Origin: Ctena decussata | Lineage: Eukaryota > Mollusca > Bivalvia > Lucinida > Lucinidae | Length of the DNA: 64,000 bases | Reading direction: 5' to 3' | Assembly (NCBI GenBank): GCA_963989385.1 | Contig: OZ022501.1 | Span: forward strand, 86,040,979 to 86,104,978 | Part shown: positions 47,952 through 59,657 of the stretch, one piece after another | Layout of the letters: every line of letters starts with the position of its first letter | Position numbering within the stretch: the stretch's first letter is position 1 | Translations under genes and position numbers: made by a program | The notes under the pieces: generated by a model | The model's input: only the letters and a program-made list of their open reading frames with translations | What the model was told of the DNA's origin: nothing | Databases searched by the model: none

Positions 47952-48120
47952 TACTGGTCGTGCTAAACAATCAGATTCAAGCATAATATGTTTGCATCTG
48001 AGTGTTTAGCACGACCAGTTCAAGTGTTTGTTCTTAAATGTACTTATTACAGGTATTGGTCAGATATATTATGTCTGACCAATACCTGTAATAAGTACAT
48101 TTTAAGAACAAACACTTGAA
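47952..48120. repeat. Two adjoining hairpins
   Basis: First hairpin: actggtcgtgctaaac near 47953 with gtttagcacgaccagt near 48004. Second: arms of about 46 bases (48019-48064 and 48074-48120) with a loop of about 9 bases; only single-base differences separate the arms. Confidence 0.8.
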
Positions 48121-48820
48121 CGCTTCAAGTACTCTATACTCCAGTCCAATCATAAGTCTGTCGTTGAGCATAGAAAGTACTGCCAGTCAAATGGACTGGC
48201 ACGAAGCGTATCATTAAGGTCAAGATCGGACCTGTTAAGATGCAGATGTATATACTGCACACACTTTCACAGGGAGAGCAAGCCCAGAAAATATAATTTC
48301 TTTGCACCTGACGTAAATCCCATGAAACTGTTTACGGCATAATTGTACCAACCGTAGGTCAGCCCATAAATGCAGCCTTATCAAGATATTCACTTTTCTC
48401 AGTTCATTTAAACCAGAGCAATGCCATAATTATGGATGTTGTTCTTTTTTTAATGAATTCTGAAAGATGTGATATCTGGGATATAAACATGAAAATCTGC
48501 ATACTTAGCTTTGAAGTTTAAACTGAACACATTATGTAAAGGCGCTGTCCGGCCGTCATTGAAGAGTATCTCACTATGCGAATCTTTTATTGTGTTAGAA
48601 TTATTTTAGCGAATCTTTTATTGTGTTAGGATTATTTTAAAGACACTGAACAGCTGTAAATTCCATGTTATCAATATCTTTCAGATGCATTAAGGCACAG
48701 AACAACCAAATTGTTCAATTTTAGTAGTTATTGCATTTATGCGAACTATCCGGATTTTTCTTTTAATTTTACAGTATTAGTAACTGACGTCTGAGTAATT
48801 CTATAATTCTGTATTTGTAG

Positions 48821-48838
48821 TGTGTAGCGGGGAAGAGG
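48821..48838 (+). CDS. Gene 2, exon 8: 18-nt micro-exon with Cys
   Basis: The tract attctgtatttgtag and donor gtaagt enclose 18 nt. With the A left by exon 7 it reads M-CSGEE. A second AG lies 7 bases inside, so the acceptor could shift, but only the first gives phase agreement. The nearest palindromic element starts 155 bases downstream. Confidence 0.5.
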
Positions 48839-48992
48839 GTAAGTATTTTCTATTATCAATAAAAAATAATACCAAACGTGGAACCAAAAAAGTAAAGTTT
48901 ATCTGGTAGTCTTGATTGGGTATAGGGAAACAATCAGTCTGCTGCAAGCTTGAGCGCTTACGCGTAAAAGTGTGTGAGCGTTAGCGAATATA

Positions 48993-49235
48993 TGAACCGC
49001 GACACGACAAAACCAACAAAGTGACCTGTGCGCCCAGCAAAGACTCAGATCAGCCTGGGCGTCCGCCCAATCTGTTCAGAGTCATCGCTGTCTGCATGGA
49101 GGTAGCTTAGATCCTTCGCTACGTTTTTAATAGCGCTTAGCGAAGAGTCTGAACAAACTGGGCGGATGCAAAGGCTGATCTGAGTATTCGGTGGGCGCAC
49201 ATGCCACTTTGTTGGGTTTATCGTGTCCTGGCTCA
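48993..49235. repeat. Palindromic element, gagccgcgacacg family, copy 6
   Basis: Slightly worn ends (tgaaccgcgacacgac, gtgtcctggctca). Starts 155 bases after micro-exon 8. Confidence 0.75.
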
Positions 49236-49353
49236 CGTGTATTTACACGGAAACACTGGAAATCGTTTTGCTGATTTAAGTGTTTGAGCGCACCTTTGGT
49301 GTAAACAAGATTATACATGTATTAATATTAAAAAAAAAAAATAAATAAGTTCA

Positions 49354-49526
49354 GGGCCCAGTTGTTCAAAACTAACGACGTCGTTAGCTAATGTTTCGTT
49401 AAAATTTTAAATGTTAATAGCGCAAATACGCCAATATTTTTGTTAGAAACTTGCGAGAAGCTTTTGCACTGCAAAAGCTCTCTTAACGAGCTCGTTAGCC
49501 TAACGATGCTTTGAACAACTGGGCCC
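49354..49526. repeat. Palindromic element, gggcccagttgttcaaa family, second copy
   Basis: Ends are a perfect inverted repeat of at least 17 bases. Shorter in the middle than the copy at 18354. Confidence 0.75.
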
Positions 49527-49799
49527 AGGAAACTTATACTCAGATCGTTTTCTCCTTTTCTAGTATCGAGCAGGGAAGCAACGCTCTTACTAGAATTTGA
49601 CAAACAGATCTGCAACATCCGAAGTCAAAATCATAAAATCCTCTAACATTCCGACTTTCTTGGTATTTCAAATTTTCCTTGTCATTTTACGAAATTGCTA
49701 CTTGTTTCTGACCTTTTGGAAAAAAACACACACACACACACAAAAGAAAAATACACACAAATTTTCCGGACTTTTCCATATTGTGGCAACCCTTGCCGT

Positions 49800-49935
49800 G
49801 TTGCCCAGAGGTTATAAAACTGGAGTACATTCTCAAAATCAAAATAAAGCACACTGATTGGCTGCTTCCGAGCACATACAGCCAATCAGTGTGCTTTATT
49901 TTGAGTTTGAAATTATACCCAAGTTTTATAATCTC
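49800..49935. repeat. Palindromic element, ggttataaaact type
   Basis: Arms gaggttataaaactggagta and aagttttataatctc, with inner arms around aaagcacactgattggctg. Related to 19174-19416 at the ends only. Confidence 0.6.
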
Positions 49936-49939
49936 GGAC

Positions 49940-52200
49940 ACTGGTAATCTAGTTCTCAGTATATTGTAATGAAAAAGCAATCAAAGTAAATGTTAATTAC
50001 ATTTTCTCCTATTGTCTTTGATCTTATGGTGAAAGAATGATAACTGAGCGATATTGCTGTAACTAATGCATACTAAACTATTTATTAAAACGCTTTTCTA
50101 TCGGAAAAAAGACGTTGAACCGTCTTGTGCCCAGGAAAACTCGTTGGCTCAGGTTTAAAAGTGAAGCGATAAAGTGAAATAGTTCGCTGGCGAGGGATCA
50201 CATGTACATGTTCCGATTATTCCTTTAGCGATACATGTAACAATAGGCTGACCATTAGGAAAAGTGTAAATTCTTTTAATATTGACCCAAAAGCCGACTT
50301 TTGTTTCTTAAAAATTTATTTGCACCAGTAGCTTATAAATATGAAGGACCCGAGGTAACTGTGGGCTTTTTCATAAATATTGTGTGGCTACACTACATGT
50401 ACATGTTGCATGAATACATATACAAGGATTGATCCAGAAGTAATGTCACTGTGTCCATTGCGCGCTTATTCATCGAAGCATTATTATAAAAATTATATCA
50501 AGCTACACTGTAATTCAGTTCTGATTTACAGAATAAATATAAAGTTGGAATCTTTTTCCGTTCCAAATATATAGACGTTCAAAGTATGCCACCGACGCCA
50601 TCGCACCTCACGTTAGAATAACGTTAATTACATGAACATAAGTTTCAAGGGCAATCGCAAATCAAAATCAAACTAACGCGCCAAATCAGATGAAAATTTG
50701 ATACGATGACGAAATATATTCCTGCCGCCAACTGTTGGAATTTTAAAATCGTCACTGCAGATAAAAGTTCGCTATCTAGTGCTAACTCTTGTTACTGCCG
50801 AGAGTAAAAATGTTTATTTCTGACAAACGCATCAGCGGATATGTTTACGGATTTGCCTCAAAGGAATATCACCATTAGAGACCCTAGAGCTGTTAAGTTG
50901 ACATGTGGTGATATAACAGTTATTATGAGGCCTGTGTAAAGGTGCAATCAGCGCGATACGGGTGCAGATGGGTCGCTAGAGGATAGTCTGAAAACCGGAA
51001 GACCTTTTATGTACAATGTCAGACAATAACACCACTCTTGTTCTGATCCCATATATGAAGATCGATGTTCTGCAATTCGAATATTGTGTAAATTCTTAAA
51101 TTTGAGCTGCGGGGCTGTTCAAGTATTATTAAAAGATGAGATAAACATGGGTAAACAGAAATTAGTACTTTGCTTGAACAATGAATATGCTACTTTGGAC
51201 ATGACACAAAATCGAAACTTCGTTTGGTGCGTCAACAGCGTCATCGACGTGCGGCGCGTTTCGTTACCATGCATTCTGTCTATTTTGATATCTCGGCTAT
51301 TGTGTACTATATTCTTATGACATTTTTAGATTATAATGCAAATAGATTAAGGAATTTAAATACGAAATTTCGTTGCTCTCTCTTTATTCTACACGATTTT
51401 ATAGCTGCAGTGACATTACTTCTGGATCAACCCTCGTACTTTGAAAGTTGGAATAGATTAGGTCGAATCTCTGCTTACCTTGCATCTACATGTACATGTA
51501 ATACAAAGTTAGCTGACGGAATTGATGGCTGAACTTCAGACTCACATTATGGTGTTTAAAGCCTGGTCGATACTATAGTCACAGTAATGGAAATGTATTG
51601 TCGCTAACCTTAATAATGGAAATCAGTAATTTACAAATACATCTATAATACTAAATAAACGAAGTAACGCATAAACTGCAAAATTGGTGGCATTTTCAAG
51701 CGTAATTTCTACACTGGTTCTTTCGCATATTGCTATCATTGATAATTTCGGTTAGCGTGTGTTTTAGTTTCACGTAGATTTAAAGAATTTGGGAATTAAA
51801 TTCGTCTTGCATTTTAAATTCTCCCAAGTATTTTTCTAGAAACTTCGACTATTGGTCGATTTTTTTTTTGTCAACAATGGGTGCGTTCGAGTGAAATTAT
51901 CGTGTACTCGAATACACATTTTAAGTTAATCCGGTCGTTTCGGTTCTGTGTCGTTATATCGGCGCGCTGCTTAGCAAGTCCAAATTTAGCAGGTTCTAAT
52001 GCAAAAATCCGACCCATGAACGTACGTCATTCCCCATAAATAACGATTTATTTTTGTATTTTTGCTCATATGTCTAAACGGATGAAGAACTAAATGGCCA
52101 TAGTCCCGACGGCCCTGGCTCGAAACGACCCATTTTCTTCCAGAACGATAGTCAATACGAGTAGCCAATCGAACTCGCCCATTGAAGAATAAAGCTCAAC
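49940..52200. other. Gene 2 intron (exons 8-9), unique-looking stretch
   Basis: The longest stretch without clear repeats. Frames 51084-51320 and 51224-51532 overlap, have no recognised motif and no paired splice sites that fit phase 1. Several acatgta words are present. Confidence 0.4.
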
Positions 52201-52585
52201 GCACATGGTCTTTCGAAAAGTTGGACGGACACACGGCGCGTAGTGTGTGCGGCTATGGTTACGTACCGCCTAGCCACTTGGGGAACGTCGTTAGGAGAAT
52301 TCAAACTGAACTGAACTTTCGAAAAGACAAAAATTAAAAATGTCTAAGGTTAACGCACATGCGCCAGGTAAGAAAGGGCATTTTTCCAGCGAAGCAGACA
52401 AGTCAATACCAATGATTCAACGAAGCTAAATAAGCCTTTAGTCTTCAGAGGGCTTGAATATTTTCCCCCAAAACGTTCCAGGACCCAATTTTTCCAGAAA
52501 AAAATACCCAGGACAGGTCACATAACCAAGATGGCAAACATTTATTATGGTAAAAAATTTCAAAAATCTTCTCCCCCAGAACCAC

Positions 52586-52852
52586 GCCGGGCCGCGTAGC
52601 GCAATCGGTAGGGCACCTGACTCATAAGTCAGAGGTCCTGGGTTCGAAACCCGGTCTGGCCACATACTTTCCTTTCTCCTTCCGCTGATTCAAGAAGGGC
52701 AGTTGTCAGTTACTGGCGAAAGTATGTGCATTTAGTACTGGTTAACCGCTTAGGAGGTCTAAGCCTGCCCAGGAATAGTGTGGTTAGGTTAACTGACCGT
52801 CCCGACATGACCTTAGCTGTTTACCGTGGACGTTAAGCATCAAACCAACCAA
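52586..52852 (+). mobile_element. SINE family A, 17-bp duplication
   Basis: 267 bp with head gccgggccgcgtagcgcaat, B-box ggttcgaaacccg and tail catcaaaccaaccaa. TTCTCCCCCAGAACCAC flanks it at 52569-52585 and 52853-52869. The clean duplication suggests a recent insertion into the intron between exons 8 and 9 of gene 2. Confidence 0.9.
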
Positions 52853-53279
52853 TTCTCCCCCAGAACCACAAATCCTATGATCTTGAAACTTAGCATGTCG
52901 CATCAAGGACTCAAAAGCTCAACACAATTTATATAAATGATGACCCTGGGATGACCTTGATCTGTTTTACGGCAAGGTCAACTTTTGAGTCACTTAGGTT
53001 TTTCTATAAGAAAAAGTGAAAAAAGTTGGTTTTCGTTTTAGAAACAATGCAGTCTGCTACCTGAAAGTTTGCAGATGGAGACAAGTAATTAGGTAAATGA
53101 AGCTTTAGTGAGTATTCATGGTAAAGGTCATATCTTCACCCTGGGCCTAAGGCCATTTACATTGAAAAATTAAAACTCGCTTTTTATATAAACTTGACCA
53201 TCATGAAATATTTCCGCGCATGCGCGGGCTCTTTTCTAGTGTATTAAATATAATAAGGAAACTTTATTTTTCACTTCAG

Positions 53280-53327
53280 TTCATTCACCAGAAGACATTC
53301 AGGGTATGATTCAACTGGCAGAAATGG
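53280..53327 (+). CDS. Gene 2, exon 9
   Basis: A 48-nt exon after tttatttttcacttcag and before gtgagt. It encodes V-HSPEDIQGMIQLAEM, a helix with an N-cap (SPED) that runs into exon 10. In the EF-hand reading it is the entering helix of the loop in exon 10. Phase 1 on both sides. Confidence 0.65.
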
Positions 53328-53374
53328 GTGAGTTACTGTTACAATCCAACTATCTCTCTATTGCTCCATCATAA

Positions 53375-53702
53375 GGTACACTGTAAAAAAATCCGTAGAT
53401 TTTACGGTAGCATAACTGAAACCAGCTGCCAGTCTATTTCCCGTTATTTTTACGGGCGCCCATAAAAATGAAGGAACCATTGCGCACAGTGGGATAGATT
53501 ATAGCAGGTGCTGTTTTAGTCATATAGCCCTTCAACACTATAAAGTTATTTTCGAGTGCTGCCAGTGAACATACCACTGCCATATCGTGATTTCCGAAAA
53601 TGTCTTACGGACAAACGCCCGTAAAAATAACGGGAAATGGACTGGCAGCTGGTTGCCAGTTATTCGACCGTAAAATCTACGGATTGTTTTTTACAGTGTA
53701 CC
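53375..53702. repeat. Palindromic element, ggtacactgtaaaaa family
   Basis: Ends ggtacactgtaaaaa and ttttttacagtgtacc form a near-perfect inverted repeat; the arms hold tccgtagattttacgg and ccagctgccag words. It starts 47 bases after exon 9. Further copies: 54219-54523 and 60016-60306. Confidence 0.75.
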
Positions 53703-54218
53703 AGTATAATCCCACTTTCTCCGTTTTTTCGTCCACATTTGATAAACAAGGGGACGGACATACATGTACGTACAGGGTGCCAGGAGTTTGCAACGCTGGA
53801 TTAGTTCCGTCGCGCCTCCTGGGAAACATTGTTATATAATTATGAATTGATGAAACAGTGCGTCAATTTGCTAAAAAATACTGATAATTATTGCTTATAC
53901 CGTATAGAATCGAAATTACTGCACAGATCGGTTGCATTAGAAAACAGTGCAATCCCAGACCAAACTGTTCCGCCGCATCTTTTGAATGCATTTCTGCATT
54001 GTAAAACTAAACTGTTTCATTTTAGGACAGTTATGGTAATTATTTCAGGCGTCCAAACTAGAATTTTCAAGGTACCCTTCCCAAGGGCGTAACTGCCTTT
54101 ACGCAAATACGCAAGTGTGTGTTGAAATTTTGTCAAATTGACAAAATTTTAACACACACCTGTATATTTGATAATGCTGAAATTTTGTAAATCGGAAAAG
54201 ATGCAAAAAGAAACTGCA

Positions 54219-54523
54219 AACATAATTGTAAAAAAATCCGTAGATTTTACGGTGCCAGTTCATTTGCCGTTATTCAAACGGGCGCTTGAATGTAGAAAAT
54301 TTTTGGAAATCACAATATGGCAGGCCTATGTGAACTGGCCGCACTGGAAAACGTGACCTTCATAGTGTTGAAGGGCTATAAGTCCAAAACAGTACCTGTT
54401 CTATTCTATCCTACTCTGCGTGATGATTCCCGCAATTTTACGAACGCCCGTAAAAATATGGGAAATGGGCTGGCAGCTGGTTGCCAGGTAGTCTACCATA
54501 AAATCTACTTATTTTTACAGTGA
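54219..54523. repeat. Palindromic element, ggtacactgtaaaaa family, second copy
   Basis: Worn ends (aattgtaaaaaaatccgtag and atttttacagtga), same inner words. Confidence 0.65.
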
Positions 54524-54588
54524 AGGCCCGACTACATAGTATATCTTTGGGCTAAACTCTTTGGGTATAAAGCATAATTGTATATATT

Positions 54589-54827
54589 TGAGCCGCGACA
54601 CGAGAAAACCAACAAAGTGGCATGAGCGCCCAGTGAAGACTCATTCGGCCTGGGCATACGCCCAGTCTGATCAGAATTTTCGCTGTCCTCATGGAGCTAG
54701 CTTAGACTCATAGCTATCTTTTAAGCGCAAAGCGATGACTCTGATCAGACTGGGCGGATGCCCAGGCTGATCTGAGTCTTCGCTGGGCGCGCGTGCCGCT
54801 TTGTTTGTTTTCTCTTGTCGCGGTTCA
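54589..54827. repeat. Palindromic element, gagccgcgacacg family, copy 7
   Basis: Complete arms; it ends 115 bases before exon 10 of gene 2. Confidence 0.8.
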
Positions 54828-54942
54828 TCTGAAATTATTGCGTCTGACTCATCTGGGTCTACAGTAACTGCTCACGTGACTAGTTTGATCTCTCGCATTA
54901 TTATTACGGATTATTATTTTTCTTGTTTTATGTTTATGTTAG

Positions 54943-55035
54943 TTTACAACAATTACGACCAGTTTGCGGGTGTGGAAGAACTCGAATATTATTATTCAGT
55001 TGGAAAAGAAGAGGCAATGTCCCATGCCCACAAGT
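54943..55035 (+). CDS. Gene 2, exon 10: degenerate EF-hand-like loop
   Basis: A 93-nt phase 1 to 1 exon between gtttatgttag and gtaagt. It reads V-YNNYDQFAGVEELEYYY, then SVGKEEAMSHAHK. Residues 351-362 can be aligned to an EF-hand loop with N at 1, D at 3, V at the position-8 hydrophobic and E at 12; the usual Gly is displaced by one and position 5 is Phe, so calcium binding is uncertain. Exon 9 supplies the preceding helix. The exit base is T, unlike the G or A at most other junctions of this gene. Confidence 0.7.
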
Positions 55036-55097
55036 GTAAGTAATCACATTTTCCATCAGTTTTCTGTTTATTAATTTTGCTTAATTTTCTGTAATCC

Positions 55098-55155
55098 AAA
55101 AAAAAAAAAAAAAAAAAAAAGAAAAAAAAAAGCATTTTTTATAAAAAAAAAAAGG
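55098..55155 (+). repeat. Interrupted poly-A tract
   Basis: Three A-runs separated by single G or short spacers, 63 bases after exon 10. Confidence 0.8.
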
Positions 55156-55361
55156 GCAGTCCATAGCAGACCATTAACAATAAGAGAGGAAAATGTATGT
55201 GTTTAGCTGCATGTAGTATTTAGAAGGGAACTTATTAAACAAGAAAATGTCTTGGCAAGGTGGACCACAAAAACACGGTGAAACTTTCAGCCTCCAAATT
55301 TCCTACTGAAACTACCAGTTTAGTAGACTGATTTCAGTCGAGAGATGTAAGAAACGGTCGC

Positions 55362-56635
55362 ACTGAAATAACGTCAGGTGTTGGTGACAATTTCATTTTC
55401 AAGCCATCTTTAAAGTTTTCCCCTGACACAGTATATCTAACTGACGAGCAAGCATAATAAATTTTATACCATTTAAAAGGTTATATATTGAGTATTTGGA
55501 AGATAAAAAGAAAATCTTCATTTATGAGACATAAAAATAAATTCATCGTCTTGAAATACCAAATAACGTCAGTTTTTACGCTGTAAGATGTTGCAACGCA
55601 CTCGCAATGCAAATTAGTTATTTCAGTTTAAATTTGTAAACCAGATCTCAAAAACCAAAAAAATTTTAACCGTCGATGCGAGTGAAGTAATACAAACTAA
55701 CATCGGAACGCCAGTAAGTTGAGCCTTTCCGTCTACAAGAAAACTTAAGATTTAGCGATTCAAGAAAAACGTAAACTTCAGATTTTTGGCACTAAAAACG
55801 GCACCCGACGAAGATCAAGGGACCACTAAAGAACAATACGCAGCAGAAGAAGAGTAGAAACTTTACTAGCATACAATACCTATTTGGAATTTTTGAGCTG
55901 TGAAATCAGATTTCGGAATGTATGATCCGATTTAAAGTAATATTAAATTTTCCAAATCTAGCGGTTTTGTCCGCAACGCCAGATTTCTTTATTTCGCATA
56001 CTGGGTGGCATTTTCTGAGCAAAAAAATCATATCGAACTTTAATATAAAGAAAATTTAAATCAGGCGGACATGAAATACCTATTCCGAATAATTCTTTAC
56101 CAGGAATGTTTTTGAAATTTATTTCGGAGAGCCGATGCAATTTACGATTAAGCAAATCTAGCGGTTTTGTCCGTAGCTGTATTTGACGTTAGTTACGTTT
56201 TATTGAAATCAATGGAAGGATGGATGACTTGCGATTTTATGTCCTTTACAACAGTATTTCAGTCATATCAGGACAATGAGAGGTTAATAATGAAAGGTTG
56301 TGTGCTGTGGAACCCCGTTTACATTTGAAAAGATTCTCATCTCAAGCGGGGATCGAACCTGGGACCGCTAGGTCAGCAGACCAGCGCTTAAAGTACTAAG
56401 CACCAGGGGCTCCCTATTGAAATCGAGCAAAATCCTTAGTTGTCCCGAAATTAATACCTTCCTATATATTCTGCTAGCAGCTGCAGGTGGCAATTAAATT
56501 CACATTTAATGAGTTTTTTATTGAAGAAAATTTGAAGAAATTCGATGAGGCCGTTGCAGTAAACGGGCAACAGAGCTCAAAGTCTGACGCTTTCTGACGT
56601 TACGCTTATTGTCACCAACATCTGACGTTACGTCA
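55362..56635. mobile_element. 1.27-kb element, sister of 12900-14150
   Basis: Alignable along its whole length with 12900-14150, including the nested SINE. The same inverted ends are present, the left one worn (aataacgtcaggtgttggtg). It lies in the intron after exon 10 of gene 2. Confidence 0.7.
56216..56413 (-). mobile_element. SINE family B nested in a larger element
   Basis: Counterpart of 13746-13935 in the sister element. Both begin after the same flanking word (attgaartcaatgga), so the SINE was there before the host element was copied. Confidence 0.65.
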
Positions 56636-56776
56636 CTAAATACCGCAAGGTAGCAAAAGGTACCGCAAGGTAGCGGTACCTTATGCTACCTTGCTGTATT
56701 TAGTATGACCAGTTGGAAATTCTTTTAACCTTATTATTTTTTTTACTTCTTTTAAAACTTTTTTATCATGTGCCAG

Positions 56777-56824
56777 ACTCCACTAAAACATCTTCATCAA
56801 GGTGTTGGGGAGACAGGCATAAAG
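56777..56824 (+). CDS. Possible extra 48-nt cassette exon of gene 2
   Basis: The tract cttcttttaaaacttttttatcatgtgccag might be an acceptor, and aaag|gtatca a weak donor. The 48 nt between are open in phase 1 and read Y-STKTSSSRCWGDRHK. Inclusion would keep the frame and turn the exon 10/11 junction residue from Trp to Gly. Against it: the donor is poor and it adds an odd fifth Cys. Confidence 0.2.
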
Positions 56825-56955
56825 GTATCAGAAGGCAAATGAATTTTTTAATGTGAATTTCTAACATCTTGGAGTGATAAAAGTCTACTAGTCTAGGTAC
56901 TGCAAGAGATTGCTGTGTTTGCATGATGAGCTTTTTAACTCTCATTTATCTTAAA

Positions 56956-57198
56956 TGAGCCGCGACACGACAAAACCAACAGTGGCATAAGCGCCCAGCG
57001 ATGACTCAGATCAGCCTGGGCATCCGCCAAGGCTGCTCAGAACCTTTGCAGTATGCTTAAAGGATTGCTAAGGGTGTAACTACCTTCATGCCGAAAGCGA
57101 AGTCTCTCATCAGACTGGGCGGACGTCCAGGCTGATCTGAGTCTTCGCTGGACGTACATGTACATGCCATTTCGTTGTTTTTGTCGTGTCGCGGTTTA
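56956..57198. repeat. Palindromic element, gagccgcgacacg family, copy 8
   Basis: Complete left end, worn right end (gtcgcggttta). Lies between exons 10 and 11. Confidence 0.75.
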
Positions 57199-57296
57199 AT
57201 TTATCTCTCAGGCTCTCTCAAACTCTCTCAGAATCTGGGAGATGGCTCAGTATAGACTGAAGTACTGTCTAAAAGGGCCATTAAACCCAACATATA

Positions 57297-57501
57297 AGTC
57301 GCGAAACGAGAAATCAAACAAAGTGGTAAGTGCGCCGAGCAAGACGCAGATCATAGACCCAGTCTGATCAGATTCTTAGCTGTGCGCTTAAAGGCCAGTT
57401 AAGGGTCTAAGGTAGTTCCACGCACACAGCAAAGACTCTGATCAGACTGAGCGAATGCCCAGGTTGATGCCACTTTGTTGGATTTGTCTTGTCGCGGCTC
57501 A
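57297..57501. repeat. Palindromic element, gagccgcgacacg family, copy 9
   Basis: A shorter, diverged copy, 100 bases after copy 8. A fragment of the ctgggagatggctcagtataga repeat lies between them. Confidence 0.65.
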
Positions 57502-57545
57502 AATTATTATCTACTTCGCAGTTGTTTATCTGAAAAGGAGTAGAT

Positions 57546-57878
57546 CACAGGGTATAATCGATTCCGCCAATTTTCGCTTCCTGCAGAGGCTGTCCGTCAT
57601 ATTTGGCTTCCGCCGAGACTGTCCTCGAACTCTTGCTTCCTGCAGAGACTACTTTCCTCGAGAAATGGCTTCCTGCCGAGACTGTCCGTGTGACTCTGCT
57701 TCCTGCCGAGAGCCTCGGCAGGAAGCAGAATCTCGCAGACAGCCTCTGCAGGAAGCCATTTATCGTGTACAGAAGTCTCGGCAGGAAGCAAGAGTTCGCG
57801 GACAGTCTCGGCGGAAGCCAGATATGACGGACAGTCTCTGCAGGAAGCCAAAATTGGCGGAATCGATTATACCCTGTG
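57546..57878. mobile_element. 333-bp palindromic DNA transposon, second copy
   Basis: Same ends and inner structure as 31136-31468 and the same length. It is flanked by TAGAT at 57541-57545 and 57879-57883, a different 5-bp duplication, which shows independent insertion. It carries no transposase. Confidence 0.85.
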
Positions 57879-58198
57879 TAGATCGCGTAGCGAAATAGGT
57901 TGAGCTCTGTCTGGCTTCTACGTTTTCCTGGTTCGAGTCCAGCACGGAGCGCCTGTGAAAATTCCTATTAAAGTTTGTTTTTTACGTATACCTGCATGTT
58001 TTTCATTTTAGCGATGGGGGACAACTTATCTGACTTCCTGTTTGCTTTGGTGCCCATTGCGACCCTTTTAAAATAGAATTAATTTTTAGAATAAACGAAT
58101 ATGCTCCTCGGGGAGCAAATTCTTTCCTTTAAGAGTTGAACCAAATTGTGAAGAGAGGCAAAAATGAAAATGATAGAGTTTCGTCCCTGAAATTCGGA

Positions 58199-58440
58199 CA
58201 GCCCCGGTACATGTAGCTCAGTAGGTAAAGCGCAAGCCTGCTAATCTAGCAGTCTTGGGCTTGAGATTTGCTGGTTGCTGAAAGCTCTCTAAATGTACTG
58301 TAAACGGGGATCCATAGCACACATCCTTTCATTATCACTCTCCCGTCATCTCGGTTTGATAGAAATAATGTGAGAAAGGAGGCAAAATCGCATGCCATCC
58401 ATCCATCCATCCATCCGTCTATCCATCCGTCCATCCATCC
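58199..58440 (+). mobile_element. SINE family B, ATCC tail
   Basis: A tRNA-like head (acatgtagctcagtaggtaa) is followed by a body with gtaaacggggatccatagca and a tail that runs into (CATC)n at 58394-58441. Other copies: 41775-41930 (+), 3410-3590, 13746-13935, 30853-31053 and 56216-56413 (all -). Confidence 0.7.
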
Positions 58441-58524
58441 ATCTGAAAACGTGCCCATTTGCCTTATATGCTTGTACAGCTTTTCTTTGTATTTCTTCTT
58501 ATATTTTGTGTATTTATATTTCAG

Positions 58525-58539
58525 GGACCGAAGATTGTC
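58525..58539 (+). CDS. Gene 2, exon 11: 15-nt micro-exon
   Basis: The tract ttgtgtatttatatttcag is followed by 15 nt and gtaagt. In phase 1 it reads W-TEDC and leaves one C. It supplies the third Cys. With exons 12 and 13 it makes EDCRLFISALDCN, a coherent helix running into an acidic loop. Confidence 0.5.
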
Positions 58540-58579
58540 GTAAGTGGCTTAGAATTTATTGTCTCTCTATATAGTTGTT

Positions 58580-59655
58580 GGGGCATAGGGGAAGGGGTCT
58601 GTCTGATTTGTGCTTGATTGATTGAGTATGCGGATAGACGTATCCATTTGTATTGTTTTATAACATTAAATGCTTTAATTTTCAATTATTTACGAACAGC
58701 ATGCATTTCCTTGTGAACCGTGATTTTTGCGCTTTCTGGTTTGACTTGAGAGTTAGCATAGTGAAACAGCGCGATTTCGCCGAATTTTCATTTGTGTCTC
58801 GTGTATGTTTACCTGTTGTCTTATGTTGTACAATTGAACGGCAGTGATGGTCTGGGGCCGGAAATACCGGTGATTCTATGATGAAGCTTCGAAGTTTCGA
58901 ACAGAAACAGTGTGGTATTTTTAAAGTGAGTTTGTATTAACTGGATGATTGATTTGGAGTTGTAATACTCACTGGAACATGTACAAAATTGTAATGTAGG
59001 TTTGCCCAGCATCACGTATAGGTCTCACAGATGAGAAATTGGCGGAGACCCAGCTTTACAGGTTGGGCCTGTAAAATCGATTTAAGCCCCCCAGTAATTC
59101 ATTACTGACCGTTCCAAGGCGGTAGTTCTGTTGTGGTTCTCTGTTGCCTGTTTTTGGTGTCAGAGTTTCTGTGATGTTTTACCTTATGTATGTTCTTATT
59201 ATTTTTGGTTCGGTTTGGGTTGCTGAGTGGCCACGTGCACCTTTTGGGAACAAGCTGCTCACTCGGTTGGCCATATGTTCTCTGTATCTTGATTATTTGT
59301 AATCTTAGTTGTTTCCAACTATGGTTTGAGGGCTGGATTTGGATTTTGATTGTTTCAGTTCCTGGTCTTTGCATACTTTTTACTTTTACATTTACCACTA
59401 TGCACAGTCAGATTCATTAGATTGCAGAAGAATGAGCCGCAAAACACCGTCTCATGATTGATAATAGGAACTGTAAAATGAAATACATATAGTTCTTTGT
59501 CAGTACCCTGAAATGCATAAAACCAAATATACCGAATGAGTTGCAAGAAAAAAATGTTGTGATTTAATAATTTGAGTCACGCACAGCTCGCCTTTTCTAA
59601 TTATTGTTCTGTGTGCTCATTTACCTAATGTTAGTTTCCTTTAAGAAAAAGTTAA
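58580..59655. other. Gene 2 intron (exons 11-12), nothing recognised
   Basis: Short frames on both strands near 59100-59420 are shadows of each other. No repeat family was recognised. Confidence 0.4.
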
Positions 59656-59657
59656 AC

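Noticed and set aside
51084..51532. Two overlapping frames in a unique-looking stretch
   Set aside because: No recognisable motif, no fitting splice sites and a composition typical of chance frames.
52586..52660. tRNA gene with CAT anticodon
   Set aside because: It is the head of a SINE with body, tail and target duplication; the anticodon loop and acceptor stem are abnormal.
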